This document shows, piece after piece, positions 1-8,916 of a stretch of DNA of 64,000 nt. The notes beneath the pieces are model-generated. The model searched no databases, was not told the DNA's origin, and worked only from the letters and a program-made list of their open reading frames with translations. The position numbers and the translations under genes were made by a program. Location: the NCBI GenBank assembly GCA_040386335.1, contig JAZKFT010000040.1, positions 124,001 through 188,000 of the forward strand, read 5' to 3'. Origin of the DNA: JAZKFT01 sp040386335 (GTDB taxonomy: Bacteria; Bacteroidota; Bacteroidia; Chitinophagales; Chitinophagaceae). The stretch's first letter is position 1; the number at the start of each line of letters is the position of its first letter.

Positions 1-473
1 GCAAAGAAAAGGGGATCAGCATTTTACCCAAGGGTGGTGTAAGTGTAAATATGCAAAACCTGCTGCAGGAGAATAATTTTGTAGCACTGGATGCTGGCAA
101 CGGCACAGCAGGTGGCATGGCAGTAAAAATTGTAAAACTCCTGCCTATTAACGAAACCGGCGACGTGGTTCTAACCACCTTGTACATCGATCCTGCCAGT
201 TTACTCATTATGAAAGCCACTACCACCACCCGGGAAAACGGCACCTACGATATAGAAATGAGCTATGGTAAATGGACCACCTACGCATTGCCGGATAAGG
301 TGGTTTTCAGCTTTAATACCAAAGATTATAAACTGCCAAAAGGAGTGACTTTGGAGTTTGATGATGGGGAACGCCCCGATATGGAAAAACTAAAAAATAA
401 AAAAGGCAGGGTGGAAATAACCTATCTCAGCTATGAGATCAACAAAGGTGTGCCGGATAGTTTTTTCAAATAA
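1..473 (+). CDS. LolA-like outer-membrane lipoprotein carrier/sorting protein, 5' truncated by the window
   Basis: The reading frame is open from base 3, so the first visible ATG (base 51) is probably internal and the true start lies before the window. About 156 residues of the C-terminal part are visible. The strand-like pattern (VVLTTLYIDP, IMKATTTTRENGTYDIEMSYGKW, LPDKVVFSF) and the ending YEINKGVPDSFFK resemble the C-terminal half of LolA/outer-membrane lipoprotein-sorting proteins, which shuttle lipoproteins or lipids through the periplasm. No signal peptide can be checked because the N-terminus is missing. A generic periplasmic beta-rich protein is the alternative. The family call is by pattern only. 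Confidence 0.5.
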   Translation, partial: KEKGISILPKGGVSVNMQNLLQENNFVALDAGNGTAGGMAVKIVKLLPINETGDVVLTTLYIDPASLLIMKATTTTRENGTYDIEMSYGKWTTYALPDKVVFSFNTKDYKLPKGVTLEFDDGERPDMEKLKNKKGRVEITYLSYEINKGVPDSFFK

Positions 474-693
474 CGTAGTTTACCATAACATTTTCGCGAA
501 CCGGAATAAATTTTCCACGATCCATAGTTAGTCTACAGAAATGGATGTATTTTGCATACACCTAATTTATTTTTTCATCACACTAACCCTATTATCCTGG
601 CTTGGGCTAATTGCAATTGCCCATGTTGTTGAATTGTAGTTTGTGTTCATTGCAACAATACCAGAAATTAATAAAAGAAATGTCAGTATTTAA

Positions 694-722
694 TTGTGCG
701 ATTTGCTATTCGTATAGCTTTG
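694..722 (+). promoter_or_regulatory. Bacteroidota-type promoter for the glycosyltransferase
   Basis: A TTG at 694-696 and TAGCTTTG at 715-722 match the Bacteroidota sigma consensus (TTTG, about 19 bases, TAnnTTTG). The spacing is 18 bases, and the element lies 19 bases before the start at 742. This is a pattern match only. Confidence 0.5.
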
Positions 723-741
723 CTGATCTAAACCATTTTCT

Positions 742-1872
742 ATGAAGGTCCTCATCGTTCAGGCCGGGGTACCCTATACCCATGCGTTGGATAATTCCGG
801 AAATTATTCCCTAAGGCCCACCCTTACCAAAGGCCTGATGCATCTCAATGACTCCAAGTTTATTAATAATACCCAAACGCGGGAGGCCATTGCGAACAAC
901 GGTGCAGATGTAACCTATTTCTACTACACGCATCGTAAATCGATCATTAACCTGATCAAGGGTTCTTTAGCCATTCGTAAAATGGTAAAGGAAAATCACA
1001 TTGATATCGTAAACATGTACTGGGGCGGATTGAGTACTTTCCTCGGGGCTTTATTTTGTCCCACTGTATTTGTTGTGTCACTACTAGGGAGCGACCTGCA
1101 TGGCAGCTATACCCCCTCCGGGCGCAAGACTTTTTTTGGAAAACTATTGTCTTTCTTCAGCCAGCTTACCTGCAGTTATGCCGATGGTGTAATTGTTATG
1201 TCGGAAAAAATGAAGCAAAAGATCTGGGAGAATAACAGGCATAAAGTAAAAGTTATTCCGGAAGGTGTGGATCTCTCAAGATTTTTCCTGATCGACAAGG
1301 AAATGGCAAGAGATTACCTGCAATGGAAAATGGAGCCGCCCGTGGTTCTCTTTTTCAATAACCATAGCCACGTTAAAAATTATAGCCTGGCCAAAGAGGT
1401 TTTTAGTTTGGTAAAAGAAAAAATGCCGGAAGCACTGTTTAAAGTGGTCAGTAATGTGCAACACCATCAAACTATCTGGTACTACAATGCAGCAGACGTG
1501 TTGTTGCTCACCTCCCTTCACGAGGGGTCCAATAATTCCCTGAAAGAATCGCTGGCTTGTAATTTGCCCGTAGTAAGTGTGGCAGCCGGTGATGCGAAGG
1601 AAAGACTTCTGCATGTAAAGCCGTCCTATGTTTCCGATACCTATGATGCAGCAAAACTGGCTGAAAAATTAGTTGAAATTTTACAACTTAAACAAAGAAG
1701 CAACGGCCAGGAAGTGGTACAGGAAATAGAACTTAATAAAACGGCCTTGACCATCATTCAGTACTATCATGAGTTATGCAATGTTCGTTATCCATTTCCG
1801 AAGAGTATTTTTGATACCACCAACAGCAACTACCGGAATGCTAAAAAGGATGAGTTAAAGGAAGCCATCTAA
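742..1872 (+). CDS. Glycosyltransferase family 4 (GT-B fold)
   Basis: A 376-residue protein with the two-Rossmann layout of GT4 glycosyltransferases. The N-terminal half (MKVLIVQAGVPYTHALDNSG) would bind the acceptor. The C-terminal half carries VKVIPEGVDLSRF at about residue 172, typical of the family, and the ExxxxxxxE-type motif in HEGSNNSLKESLACNLPVVS near residues 260-280, which contacts the nucleotide sugar. These enzymes add a sugar from an NDP donor to exopolysaccharide, LPS or capsule acceptors at the cytoplasmic face. It stands alone behind its own promoter, so donor and acceptor cannot be inferred. Confidence 0.85.
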   Translation: MKVLIVQAGVPYTHALDNSGNYSLRPTLTKGLMHLNDSKFINNTQTREAIANNGADVTYFYYTHRKSIINLIKGSLAIRKMVKENHIDIVNMYWGGLSTFLGALFCPTVFVVSLLGSDLHGSYTPSGRKTFFGKLLSFFSQLTCSYADGVIVMSEKMKQKIWENNRHKVKVIPEGVDLSRFFLIDKEMARDYLQWKMEPPVVLFFNNHSHVKNYSLAKEVFSLVKEKMPEALFKVVSNVQHHQTIWYYNAADVLLLTSLHEGSNNSLKESLACNLPVVSVAAGDAKERLLHVKPSYVSDTYDAAKLAEKLVEILQLKQRSNGQEVVQEIELNKTALTIIQYYHELCNVRYPFPKSIFDTTNSNYRNAKKDELKEAI

Positions 1873-1938
1873 GATGCGGAGAATACCGCCTGAAGGATTT
1901 ATTTTACCAAACGAAGCTTGTACTTACCTAAAATATCG

Positions 1939-1975
1939 AGTGGTGAACAGTGTGTGTTGCACAATGTTCACCACT
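1939..1975. terminator. Hairpin between convergent glycosyltransferase and trpA
   Basis: A perfect 11-bp inverted repeat (AGTGGTGAACA at 1939-1949, its complement at 1965-1975) sits in the gap between two convergent genes. It could serve both. No long T-run follows it directly, so termination is plausible rather than certain. Confidence 0.45.
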
Positions 1976-2027
1976 TTACATTTATAACCAACAGGGGTTT
2001 GTTTGTGGCGCCACCGGTTTCAAAAAT

Positions 2028-2834
2028 CTAGTCCAGAACTGCAGCCAGGAAATCTTTAGTCGCGGCATTTACATCCGTCACATGCTCTAATGCTTTTATA
2101 TAGGCGCTTCCGATGATGGCCCCATTCGCATATTTGCAGGCCTCACTAAAACTTGTTTTATCCTTTATACCAAACCCTACCAGTACCGGGTTTTTCAGAC
2201 TGAGCTTTTCGAGCTTCTCAAAGTAATTTTCGAGTGACGCAAAATTTTTGTCGGTACCCGTAGTAGAAGATGACGAAACCGCGTATAGGAAACCACTGCT
2301 CCGCTGATCCAGCAACTGAATGCGTTCTTCGCTAGTTTCCGGGGTCACCAAAAAAATAAAATCCAGCTGGTATTTCTTTATGATGGTGCCGTATTCGGTA
2401 TCGAATTCGAACATTGGCAGATCGGGCAGTATCAGGCCATCGATGCCCACTCTGGCTGCAGCTGCACAAAACCGCTCGAACCCATATTGGAGTACGGGGT
2501 TCATGTATCCCATAAGAACCACCGGGATATCAATGCCGCCACCCTGGCTATTGTTCTCCCCGACAGCAACAGGTTTACGCATATTTTCCAGCTGGGCAAA
2601 GAGGGTGTCGATGGTCATACCATTTTCTATCGCTTTGCTGCCACTGGCTTGTATCACCGGCCCATCTGCCAGCGGATCGCTGTATGGCATGCCCAGTTCT
2701 ATAATGTCGGCACCATTGTTTTGAAGTGCCTGCATTACCGCGATTGTGCTATCCAGTTTTGGATAGCCAGCTGTACAATACACATTTAGAATATTCCTGT
2801 TTTTCCTTTCAAATAATGCTGCTATCCTGCCCAT
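2028..2834 (-). CDS. trpA: Tryptophan synthase alpha chain
   Basis: A 268-residue TIM-barrel protein, the normal length for TrpA. It cleaves indole-3-glycerol phosphate to indole and glyceraldehyde 3-phosphate, and indole is channelled to TrpB. Diagnostic segments are ADIIELGMPYSDPLADGP (catalytic Glu and Asp region), VLMGYMNP, GLILPDLP and the phosphate-binding GFGIKD and GAIIGSAYI. It starts 9 bases after the GNAT gene on the same strand, so the two are probably co-transcribed. No other trp gene is in the window on this side, so the gene is separated from trpB unless that lies elsewhere. Confidence 0.95.
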   Translation of the reverse strand: MGRIAALFERKNRNILNVYCTAGYPKLDSTIAVMQALQNNGADIIELGMPYSDPLADGPVIQASGSKAIENGMTIDTLFAQLENMRKPVAVGENNSQGGGIDIPVVLMGYMNPVLQYGFERFCAAAARVGIDGLILPDLPMFEFDTEYGTIIKKYQLDFIFLVTPETSEERIQLLDQRSSGFLYAVSSSSTTGTDKNFASLENYFEKLEKLSLKNPVLVGFGIKDKTSFSEACKYANGAIIGSAYIKALEHVTDVNAATKDFLAAVLD

Positions 2835-2843
2835 GGTAAATTT

Positions 2844-3308
2844 TTATTGAATGGTATATTCCATTTTGATATTACTTCTTTCAAACTCAGAGTCACCCAA
2901 TGGTACTTCCGTGAAACCATATTTTTTATACAAATGGATGGCTGGTCCGAGCAGTGTATTTGAGAAGAGTTCTATTTTCTGAAAGCCCCTTCTTTTTGCC
3001 TCTGCCAAACAAAATTCCATCATGGCATTCCCAATCTTCATTCCCTGGAAAGCTTCATCCACGGCCATCTTGGAGAGTTGATATACCTCGTCAGCAACTT
3101 TCTGCAAAGCAAAAGTGCCGGCAATATGGTCCCCTGTTTTTGCAAAAAATATCAACCCTCCTTTGTCAATTATAAACGACTTTGGATTGGACAGCATTTC
3201 TTCATCAAGCGGTTCTACTACAAAATATTTTTTTACCCAGGCAAGGTTCAGGTCGGTAAAATGCCTTGCGAGCGACGTTTCAAAAGGTATAAATGCTATT
3301 GTATCCAT
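2844..3308 (-). CDS. GNAT family N-acetyltransferase
   Basis: A 154-residue single-domain acetyltransferase. The acetyl-CoA loop motif is seen as FQGMKIGNAMMEFCL (Q/R-x-x-G-x-G/A), preceded by the beta-strand QLSKMAVDE and followed by KIELFSNTLLGPAIHLYKKYGF, the usual C-terminal GNAT core. It would transfer an acetyl group from acetyl-CoA to an unknown amine. It lies between the secreted endonuclease gene (32 bases upstream) and trpA (9 bases downstream), all on the minus strand. There is no clue to its substrate. Confidence 0.85.
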   Translation of the reverse strand: MDTIAFIPFETSLARHFTDLNLAWVKKYFVVEPLDEEMLSNPKSFIIDKGGLIFFAKTGDHIAGTFALQKVADEVYQLSKMAVDEAFQGMKIGNAMMEFCLAEAKRRGFQKIELFSNTLLGPAIHLYKKYGFTEVPLGDSEFERSNIKMEYTIQ

Positions 3309-3340
3309 GTCTGATTTTGTAGCAAAAAGGCACAGTTTTT

Positions 3341-5890
3341 TTATAACACCTGTATCTTCTGCACTACTGTATTTCCCGGCTGAACTAATTTAATCAGGTA
3401 CATGCCAGCAGGCACATTGGCCAGGTTCACCACCGCGTTAGAGGCGCCGTTGGCGATAGTGGCTTTTTGATACACCCTGCCGGAAATGTCGCTCACCAAA
3501 ATAATGGCATCACCCGTGGCAGGTTTGGTAAAGCTAATCCGGGCAAAGCCATTGCTTACAGGGTTTGGAAACACGGTAAATTCCAGGTTCAGCGGCACCT
3601 GAACCCTGAATACTTCACTGTATTTAAACTTACCATCTGTGTCCACTTTCTTTAGGCGATAATACAGGCGGCGGCCACTTAAATTGTTTACATCATCGCT
3701 GTATCGATAGGTGCCGGAATTGGTAGCTTTTACGTTGCCAATCCTTGTAAAATCAATTCCGTTTACACTTCTTTCCACTTCGTACTGCAGCAGGTTGGTT
3801 TCGTTCATCACTTCCCATTCCATGTTTACCTTATCTCCGTTCAGGACTCCTTTAAACGAGATGATATCCACCGGTAATGAAGTAAGCTGGTAACAAAACG
3901 AAGGATTCCAGGCCATATCCACATATTCGGGGTGATCTACATAGGGATTGCGGTTGCCCTGGTATGTGTAACCGGCATTATTACGATCGATCTCTTTTTG
4001 ACTCACCGGATCCTGGTGGTGCCATTTCAGCATCAGTTTCAGGTATGGAAGGTCCACACTTGGAAATGTTGTTGGGTCCATTGCCTGGGTTCCGTTACCT
4101 CCACCGGTCCATCCCGGCATCTGGTCTTCGTATCGGGTTACAAAATAGAGAAAAGCCCGGGCCAGGTCACCCTTGTATTCATTGATGGGTTCAAAAGAAG
4201 TACCAGACAATCCGGCAAAAGCACTTGGTCCCAGCTTGCTGCCATTTAAACTGGTTTGCGTGGGTGACGACACTTCACTGTAAATCCAACTGCCACGTAC
4301 GAGGTTGACCTCACAGTCTGTGGGATAAATATGATAGTAATCGGTACCCGGGCCAGTGGCTGTTCCACCGGTAAACCAGCTTTGGGGTACACTGTGTTCG
4401 CGGTTCCAGCCCTGGCCTTCACCGCTTCCGCAGGCATCAGCCGCAAGCAGGTAATCATAAGGATCCAAAGCAGCGGGTTTGTCGCTGTAAATATCCCACA
4501 GCACTTCCGGGGCTCCGGCCCTTATCTCACTTACTTTTTTGTCGCTGATATAATATTGGGCGAGCAGTTCACCATAACTTCTTGGCGTCATGCCTGTAGT
4601 GGTACGGGTTTTTAATTTCGTTTTGATAAGCCTGCAGGTATCCCCACCCAAAATGGCATCGTAGTAGCCGTCCGGAATGCCACTGCTATTGTTGTTGGTA
4701 GATGCAGAGGCGGGAAAGGCCGTGGTATTGTATACCGGACCACCGGTGCAACCCGCGCCATTGTATGGGAAAAAGTAAAAATGATAGGCCGTATTGGCTG
4801 TAAGTCCGCCCTGCGTAAAAGTAGTTCCTACACCAGCCTTGGTTACAATGCCATTGCCAACTGCCTGGCCTGCAGTATATGTAGTACCATTAACGGGTGT
4901 AAACACAAGCGGGTTGGTGGTGCTATAGCAAACAAGATAACTGTCAGCATCTGGGGCAGCCGTGAATGAGCCGCCGAGGCTGCTGTTGCTGATGGTGGTG
5001 AAATTCACGTTGCTTACCTGGCCTGCAGGTGCTGTGCAAACGGGAGGGGTCGTCGTCATTTGACTGCCGGAGGCAAAGGCATCTGTTTTATACAATGGGC
5101 CTCCGGTACAATTGCTGTTAAGCGAAAAAATAGTATAATAGTATAATGTGCCCGGAGTAAGACCTGTACTGTTGAATGACAGGCCATTGCCCACATATTC
5201 TACCGTTCCATTACCTAAAGGATCGTCCACGTTGTACGTGACGCCATTTACCGGGGTCGTATTTAATGGCGCAGTACTGATAACAGCCAAATATTGGTCA
5301 GGAGCTGTTGAAGCGGCGGCAAATGATACGTTTATTGAATTGGTGGTTACATTGCTAAATGATACTGCACCAGGCCCGGCCACGGGTGCTACGCAAGGTG
5401 TACTGCTGGTGCTGCGCCAAACAATATCATCGATGGCGATCCTTGGTCCTGAAACGCCCTCAACAATTTCCAGGAGGAAATTGCCGCTATAGGAGAAGTT
5501 CTTGAAAATAGCTGTTGCGGGTGTGGTTTGCGTTGCCGGAACCGAAAGGGTGCCAACGGAATTGCCGTTTACCCGGATGGTTAAGCTACCAGTTCCACCG
5601 GCGGTAAAGAGGTATTTGTAAGTAAATGCAATAGAATCCACGCCGTTGGGGATATTGGCGCAGCTTATAGTACCGAATCTCAAACCTATCGCTTTGTTAC
5701 CAGCATTCACCACCTGGTCAATGCGGCTGTCGGTAGCAGACCAGGGCAGACCATTATCGCCAGTCCAGTTAACGGTGAAATAGCTATTGATGGGTGTTGC
5801 CGGCAGGTTCGTGAAAGATTCCGTAGTAACCTGGCCAAATCCGCCCGCCGACAATAAAAGTAAAGTGAGAAAAAAGTATAGTTTCTTCAT
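3341..5890 (-). CDS. Secreted endonuclease I family protein with T9SS type A sorting domain
   Basis: The start chosen is MKKLYFFLTLLLLSAGGFGQ at 5890, which gives a clean signal peptide; an upstream Met at 5923 adds a short leader overlapping the promoter. The 849-residue protein has an N-terminal adhesion-like domain, two fibronectin-III-like repeats (each beginning near C-[VT]-A-P and ending CTGGP-[LV]-Y), an endonuclease I domain whose catalytic block reads NREHSVPQSWF, and a C-terminal sorting domain (FPNPVSNGFARISF ... GMYLIKL). It is expected to be exported by Sec and T9SS and to degrade extracellular DNA or RNA nonspecifically, for nutrients or biofilm turnover. Confidence 0.9.
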   Translation of the reverse strand: MKKLYFFLTLLLLSAGGFGQVTTESFTNLPATPINSYFTVNWTGDNGLPWSATDSRIDQVVNAGNKAIGLRFGTISCANIPNGVDSIAFTYKYLFTAGGTGSLTIRVNGNSVGTLSVPATQTTPATAIFKNFSYSGNFLLEIVEGVSGPRIAIDDIVWRSTSSTPCVAPVAGPGAVSFSNVTTNSINVSFAAASTAPDQYLAVISTAPLNTTPVNGVTYNVDDPLGNGTVEYVGNGLSFNSTGLTPGTLYYYTIFSLNSNCTGGPLYKTDAFASGSQMTTTPPVCTAPAGQVSNVNFTTISNSSLGGSFTAAPDADSYLVCYSTTNPLVFTPVNGTTYTAGQAVGNGIVTKAGVGTTFTQGGLTANTAYHFYFFPYNGAGCTGGPVYNTTAFPASASTNNNSSGIPDGYYDAILGGDTCRLIKTKLKTRTTTGMTPRSYGELLAQYYISDKKVSEIRAGAPEVLWDIYSDKPAALDPYDYLLAADACGSGEGQGWNREHSVPQSWFTGGTATGPGTDYYHIYPTDCEVNLVRGSWIYSEVSSPTQTSLNGSKLGPSAFAGLSGTSFEPINEYKGDLARAFLYFVTRYEDQMPGWTGGGNGTQAMDPTTFPSVDLPYLKLMLKWHHQDPVSQKEIDRNNAGYTYQGNRNPYVDHPEYVDMAWNPSFCYQLTSLPVDIISFKGVLNGDKVNMEWEVMNETNLLQYEVERSVNGIDFTRIGNVKATNSGTYRYSDDVNNLSGRRLYYRLKKVDTDGKFKYSEVFRVQVPLNLEFTVFPNPVSNGFARISFTKPATGDAIILVSDISGRVYQKATIANGASNAVVNLANVPAGMYLIKLVQPGNTVVQKIQVL

Positions 5891-5906
5891 ACAAAAGTTT
5901 AAGCGG

Positions 5907-5914
5907 CAAATGTA
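5907..5914 (-). promoter_or_regulatory. -7 element of the endonuclease I promoter
   Basis: Minus-strand TACATTTG fits TAnnTTTG and ends 16 bases before the chosen start at 5890. The following bases, CCGCTTAA, recur after the -7 element of the first SusC gene. A -33 element is not clear. Confidence 0.5.
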
Positions 5915-5980
5915 ACCCTTCATACATGGTCAGCGCATTTGGTGGATAAAACTTTTCGGTTAAGTATTGGGCTAAAAACA

Positions 5981-6013
5981 AGAAACTCCATTTTTTTAAA
6001 AAATGGAGTTTCT
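5981..6013 (-). terminator. Terminator of the TPR gene
   Basis: A near-perfect inverted repeat (AGAAACTCCA followed by T7, then A6 and TGGAGTTTCT) lies 38 bases past the stop of the TPR protein gene. The T/A tracts in the centre give either strand a hairpin with U-rich sequence. Confidence 0.6.
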
Positions 6014-6050
6014 GTTGAGCGAACTATTTATTAGGAGCCAGTTTCATTCC

Positions 6051-6788
6051 TTATTTGGTTTTACCTGCTGGTTTTTTTGCTGCCGGTTTGCTCATGGCGT
6101 CCAGGTTTTGTTTGGCAATGACAAAGTCAGGAAATGCTCTCAACGCTGCGGTATAATGCTGTTTAGCTTCCACCAGGTTATTTTCTTTAAAAGCCAGAAC
6201 ACCCAGCATATTATAGGCGGCGGCGAGCACGGGCACACTTTCGCTATAACCCTGGCCTACCTGCAGACTTACTTTTTGTTTCGCTGCGGCAGCAGTATCC
6301 GCAAGCACTTTGCTCAGGCTTTGCTTACATTCCAGCTTACGTTCAAGCGAAAATTGCTTGGTAGCCAACTGGTAATAATTAAATGGCAGGGGGTTTAGCG
6401 GGCAGAGCTTTTCGTACCATTCCAGGCTCGTTTTGGCATCATTGGTTTGTCCGCTAATATCAGCCAGCAAAGAAAGTGCGGTCACATTTTTATTATCCTT
6501 CGTGTACGACTCATTGGCCAGTTTGTATGCGCCCGCAAAGTTATTCATGTTATAATACACAACAGCCAGGGAATCGTGATAGTTACTGGCTCCACCACTA
6601 TTGAGATAGGTTACCAGCGACATAGCGGCAGTGGGCATGTCATTGTACTGCAAGGCCGTACGATAAATAGACAGGTTTTCGTCCTGCTTCATCTTAAGAG
6701 AAGCACTGTCTGCAGGATTGGCAAAAGCAACAGTTCCCAGGCATATTGTTGCAAGGGCAGTAAGGATCGGGCAGGTATATTTTTTCAT
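6051..6788 (-). CDS. Periplasmic tetratricopeptide-repeat protein
   Basis: A 245-residue protein starting at MKKYTCPILTALATICLG (6788), a clear signal peptide ending near AFANPADS; an in-frame Met at 6824 would add a leader with no signal. The rest is helical with TPR-like pairs, for example YYNMNNFAGAYKLANESYTKD, NVTALSLLADI and AYNMLGVLAFKENNLVEAKQHYTAALRAFP. The C-terminus is Lys/Ala/Pro-rich (KPAAKKPAGKTK). TPR proteins act as scaffolds; no partner is indicated by the neighbours. Its terminator is at 5981-6013. Confidence 0.75.
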   Translation of the reverse strand: MKKYTCPILTALATICLGTVAFANPADSASLKMKQDENLSIYRTALQYNDMPTAAMSLVTYLNSGGASNYHDSLAVVYYNMNNFAGAYKLANESYTKDNKNVTALSLLADISGQTNDAKTSLEWYEKLCPLNPLPFNYYQLATKQFSLERKLECKQSLSKVLADTAAAAKQKVSLQVGQGYSESVPVLAAAYNMLGVLAFKENNLVEAKQHYTAALRAFPDFVIAKQNLDAMSKPAAKKPAGKTK

Positions 6789-6929
6789 AAGCACAAGAAT
6801 AGCAATAATCTTAAAATGAACCAAACCAAGTTAGTGAAAGGCAGGTATTGGAAAGAATTTTTAGATTAGTGACTTTAAAGGAGATTTTTAGTACATAGAG
6901 AACAGTACAAAGACCGAAACAATTGTCCG

Positions 6930-7066
6930 GATGACGCATGACGTATTTCAAAAAAATCCAGTACCGCCAGATGTATGTACGCCGGGAATGGATAGCGAAC
7001 AAAAAACGGCTGAGAATATCTCAACCGTTCCTGTCTAAAATCTTGGTTCTAAAATCTAAAATCTTC
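6930..7066. repeat. Degenerate short-repeat spacer downstream of rny
   Basis: The gap holds GATGACGCATGACGTAT (from 6933) and, directly against the rny stop, three copies of a TCTAAAATCT-like decamer (7033-7064). Spacers of this type recur across the window with different repeat units. Confidence 0.5.
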
Positions 7067-8652
7067 TACCTCGCAATATTCACGGCTCTCTTCTCCCGGA
7101 TCACGGTCACTTTTATCTGGCCCGGATAGGTCATTTCGGTCTGGATTTTCTGTGCTATTTCAAAACTCAGTTTATCGCTGTCGCCATCGGTCACTTTATC
7201 GGCTTCTACTATTACGCGGAGCTCACGGCCGGCCTGTATCGCATAGGCTTTTTCAACACCTGCATAGGTAAGGGCCATGTTTTCGAGGTCTTTGATGCGC
7301 TGCATATATTGCTGCATAATTTCTCTCCTGGCACCCGGTCTTGCACCACTGATGGCATCGCAAGCCTGTATGATTGGGCTGATCACATATTGCATTTCCA
7401 TTTCGTCGTGGTGCGCTCCAATAGCGTTTACAATAGACGGATGTTCGCCATATTTTTCTGCAAGCTTGGCACCGAGGAGTGCATGGCTCAATTCTGTTTC
7501 TTCGTCGGGCACCTTGCCTATATCATGAAGCAATCCTGCGCGTTTTGCCAGTTTGGGGTTCATGCCCAATTCGCTGGCCATAATACCACAAAGATTAGCT
7601 ACTTCGCGGCTGTGCATCAGCAGGTTTTGGCCATACGAGCTGCGGAAACGCATTTTACCAACAATGCGTATCAGGTCTTTATGAAGGCCATGGATACCCA
7701 GTTCTATTACGGTGCGTTCGCCTATTTCAGCTATCTGGTCTTCTATCTGGCGGCGTGTTTTTTCCACTACTTCTTCGATACGGGCGGGGTGTATACGGCC
7801 ATCGCTTACCAGTCGTTGCAAACTTAAACGGGCAATTTCCCTGCGCAGCGGGTCAAAAGATGAAAGGATGATGGCCTCGGGTGTATCGTCAACGATCAGG
7901 TCAACACCTGTCGCGGCTTCCAGGGCACGTATATTACGGCCTTCACGTCCGATGATCTGACCTTTAATATCGTCGGTTTCCAGCTGGAAAACAGAGATGG
8001 CATTTTCAATCGCCTGCTCCGCAGCGGTACGTTGAATCGTTTGGATGATGATTTTGCGGGCCTCTTTGGTGGCTTTACCCTTGGCCTCGTCTAAAATCTC
8101 CTGTTGCAGCGCCAGGCCCTGTGAATGGGCGGCCTGTTTCATACTTTCTACCAGCTGGTTTTTAGCTTCTTCCGAGGTAAGGCCAGCTACTTTTTCGAGG
8201 CGGCGGATATGTTCTTCCTGGTGTTTTTCCAGCTCCGTACGTTTCTGGTTCACCACTTCTATCTGGCGTGCCAGTTGCTCTTTGATGGTCTCGTTGTCTT
8301 TTTGCTGTTTATCCAGGTTAGCTACTTTGGAATTAATGCTCTGTTCCTGGCTGCGTACACGGCCTTCTGCTTCTGCCATTTTCCGGTTCCTGTCGTTCAG
8401 TTCCTTGTCGTTGTCGGCCTTCATCTGAACAAATTTCTCTTTGGCTTCCAGCAGTTTTTCTTTCTTAAGCGTTTCGGCTGCAGCCTCTGCGTCCTTAGTT
8501 ATTCTCTGAGCTTCCTGGCGTATTCTTTGGGCTTCCTGTTCTGCCTGTTCTATTTGTTGGGTGGTGTTTTTTGCAAATACAAATTTACCCGCCACCAGGC
8601 CGGCAATTAATGCCACGACCGCAATGATGATGTATATTATGATGGGATCCAT
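7066..8652 (-). CDS. rny: Ribonuclease Y
   Basis: A 528-residue endoribonuclease that starts bulk mRNA decay at the inner membrane. The visible order is an N-terminal transmembrane helix (residues 3-26, IIIYIIIAVVALIAGLVAG), a long charged coiled coil rich in Gln/Glu/Lys to about residue 190, a KH RNA-binding domain (GQIIGREGRNIRALEAATGVDL) and an HD phosphohydrolase domain with HSREVANLCG and LLHDIGKVPDE. Length and order match RNase Y fully. It is a single gene with a 264-base upstream gap; a weak TATTTTCG-like element lies near 8735. Confidence 0.96.
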   Translation of the reverse strand: MDPIIIYIIIAVVALIAGLVAGKFVFAKNTTQQIEQAEQEAQRIRQEAQRITKDAEAAAETLKKEKLLEAKEKFVQMKADNDKELNDRNRKMAEAEGRVRSQEQSINSKVANLDKQQKDNETIKEQLARQIEVVNQKRTELEKHQEEHIRRLEKVAGLTSEEAKNQLVESMKQAAHSQGLALQQEILDEAKGKATKEARKIIIQTIQRTAAEQAIENAISVFQLETDDIKGQIIGREGRNIRALEAATGVDLIVDDTPEAIILSSFDPLRREIARLSLQRLVSDGRIHPARIEEVVEKTRRQIEDQIAEIGERTVIELGIHGLHKDLIRIVGKMRFRSSYGQNLLMHSREVANLCGIMASELGMNPKLAKRAGLLHDIGKVPDEETELSHALLGAKLAEKYGEHPSIVNAIGAHHDEMEMQYVISPIIQACDAISGARPGARREIMQQYMQRIKDLENMALTYAGVEKAYAIQAGRELRVIVEADKVTDGDSDKLSFEIAQKIQTEMTYPGQIKVTVIREKRAVNIAR

Positions 8653-8860
8653 TGATCTTTTGGTTTAAATGTTCAACAATATGGTAAGTCCGCTCTGTGC
8701 TCATCAGGATTTTTTTTCGATGTAACAAGATGGTAGCTGGCGAAAATACAGAAAAACCGTTGGCTTAACGTTGTGGAAACATGGATTTGTAAAAAGCGGT
8801 ATAATTGCATCCTTCGGGCAGCCATCCTATTGGTAAACAGATTCCCCGTTTATGGTAAAA

Positions 8861-8897
8861 AAAAGATGAGCCACCTTATTGAGGTAGCTCATCTTTT
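8861..8897 (-). terminator. Terminator of the first SusC/SusD operon
   Basis: Stem 8861-8876 / 8882-8897 with one mismatch and a 5-base loop. Read on the minus strand it is followed by eight T residues, a classic intrinsic terminator 20 bases past the SusD stop. Confidence 0.85.
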
Positions 8898-8916
8898 AAT
8901 TTACAGTCATCAAATA

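Noticed and set aside
604..622. GGGCTAATTGCAATTGCCC, a palindrome-like sequence
   Set aside because: Only the central AATTGCAATT is symmetric; the GC flanks are out of register, and it is too short to call an operator.
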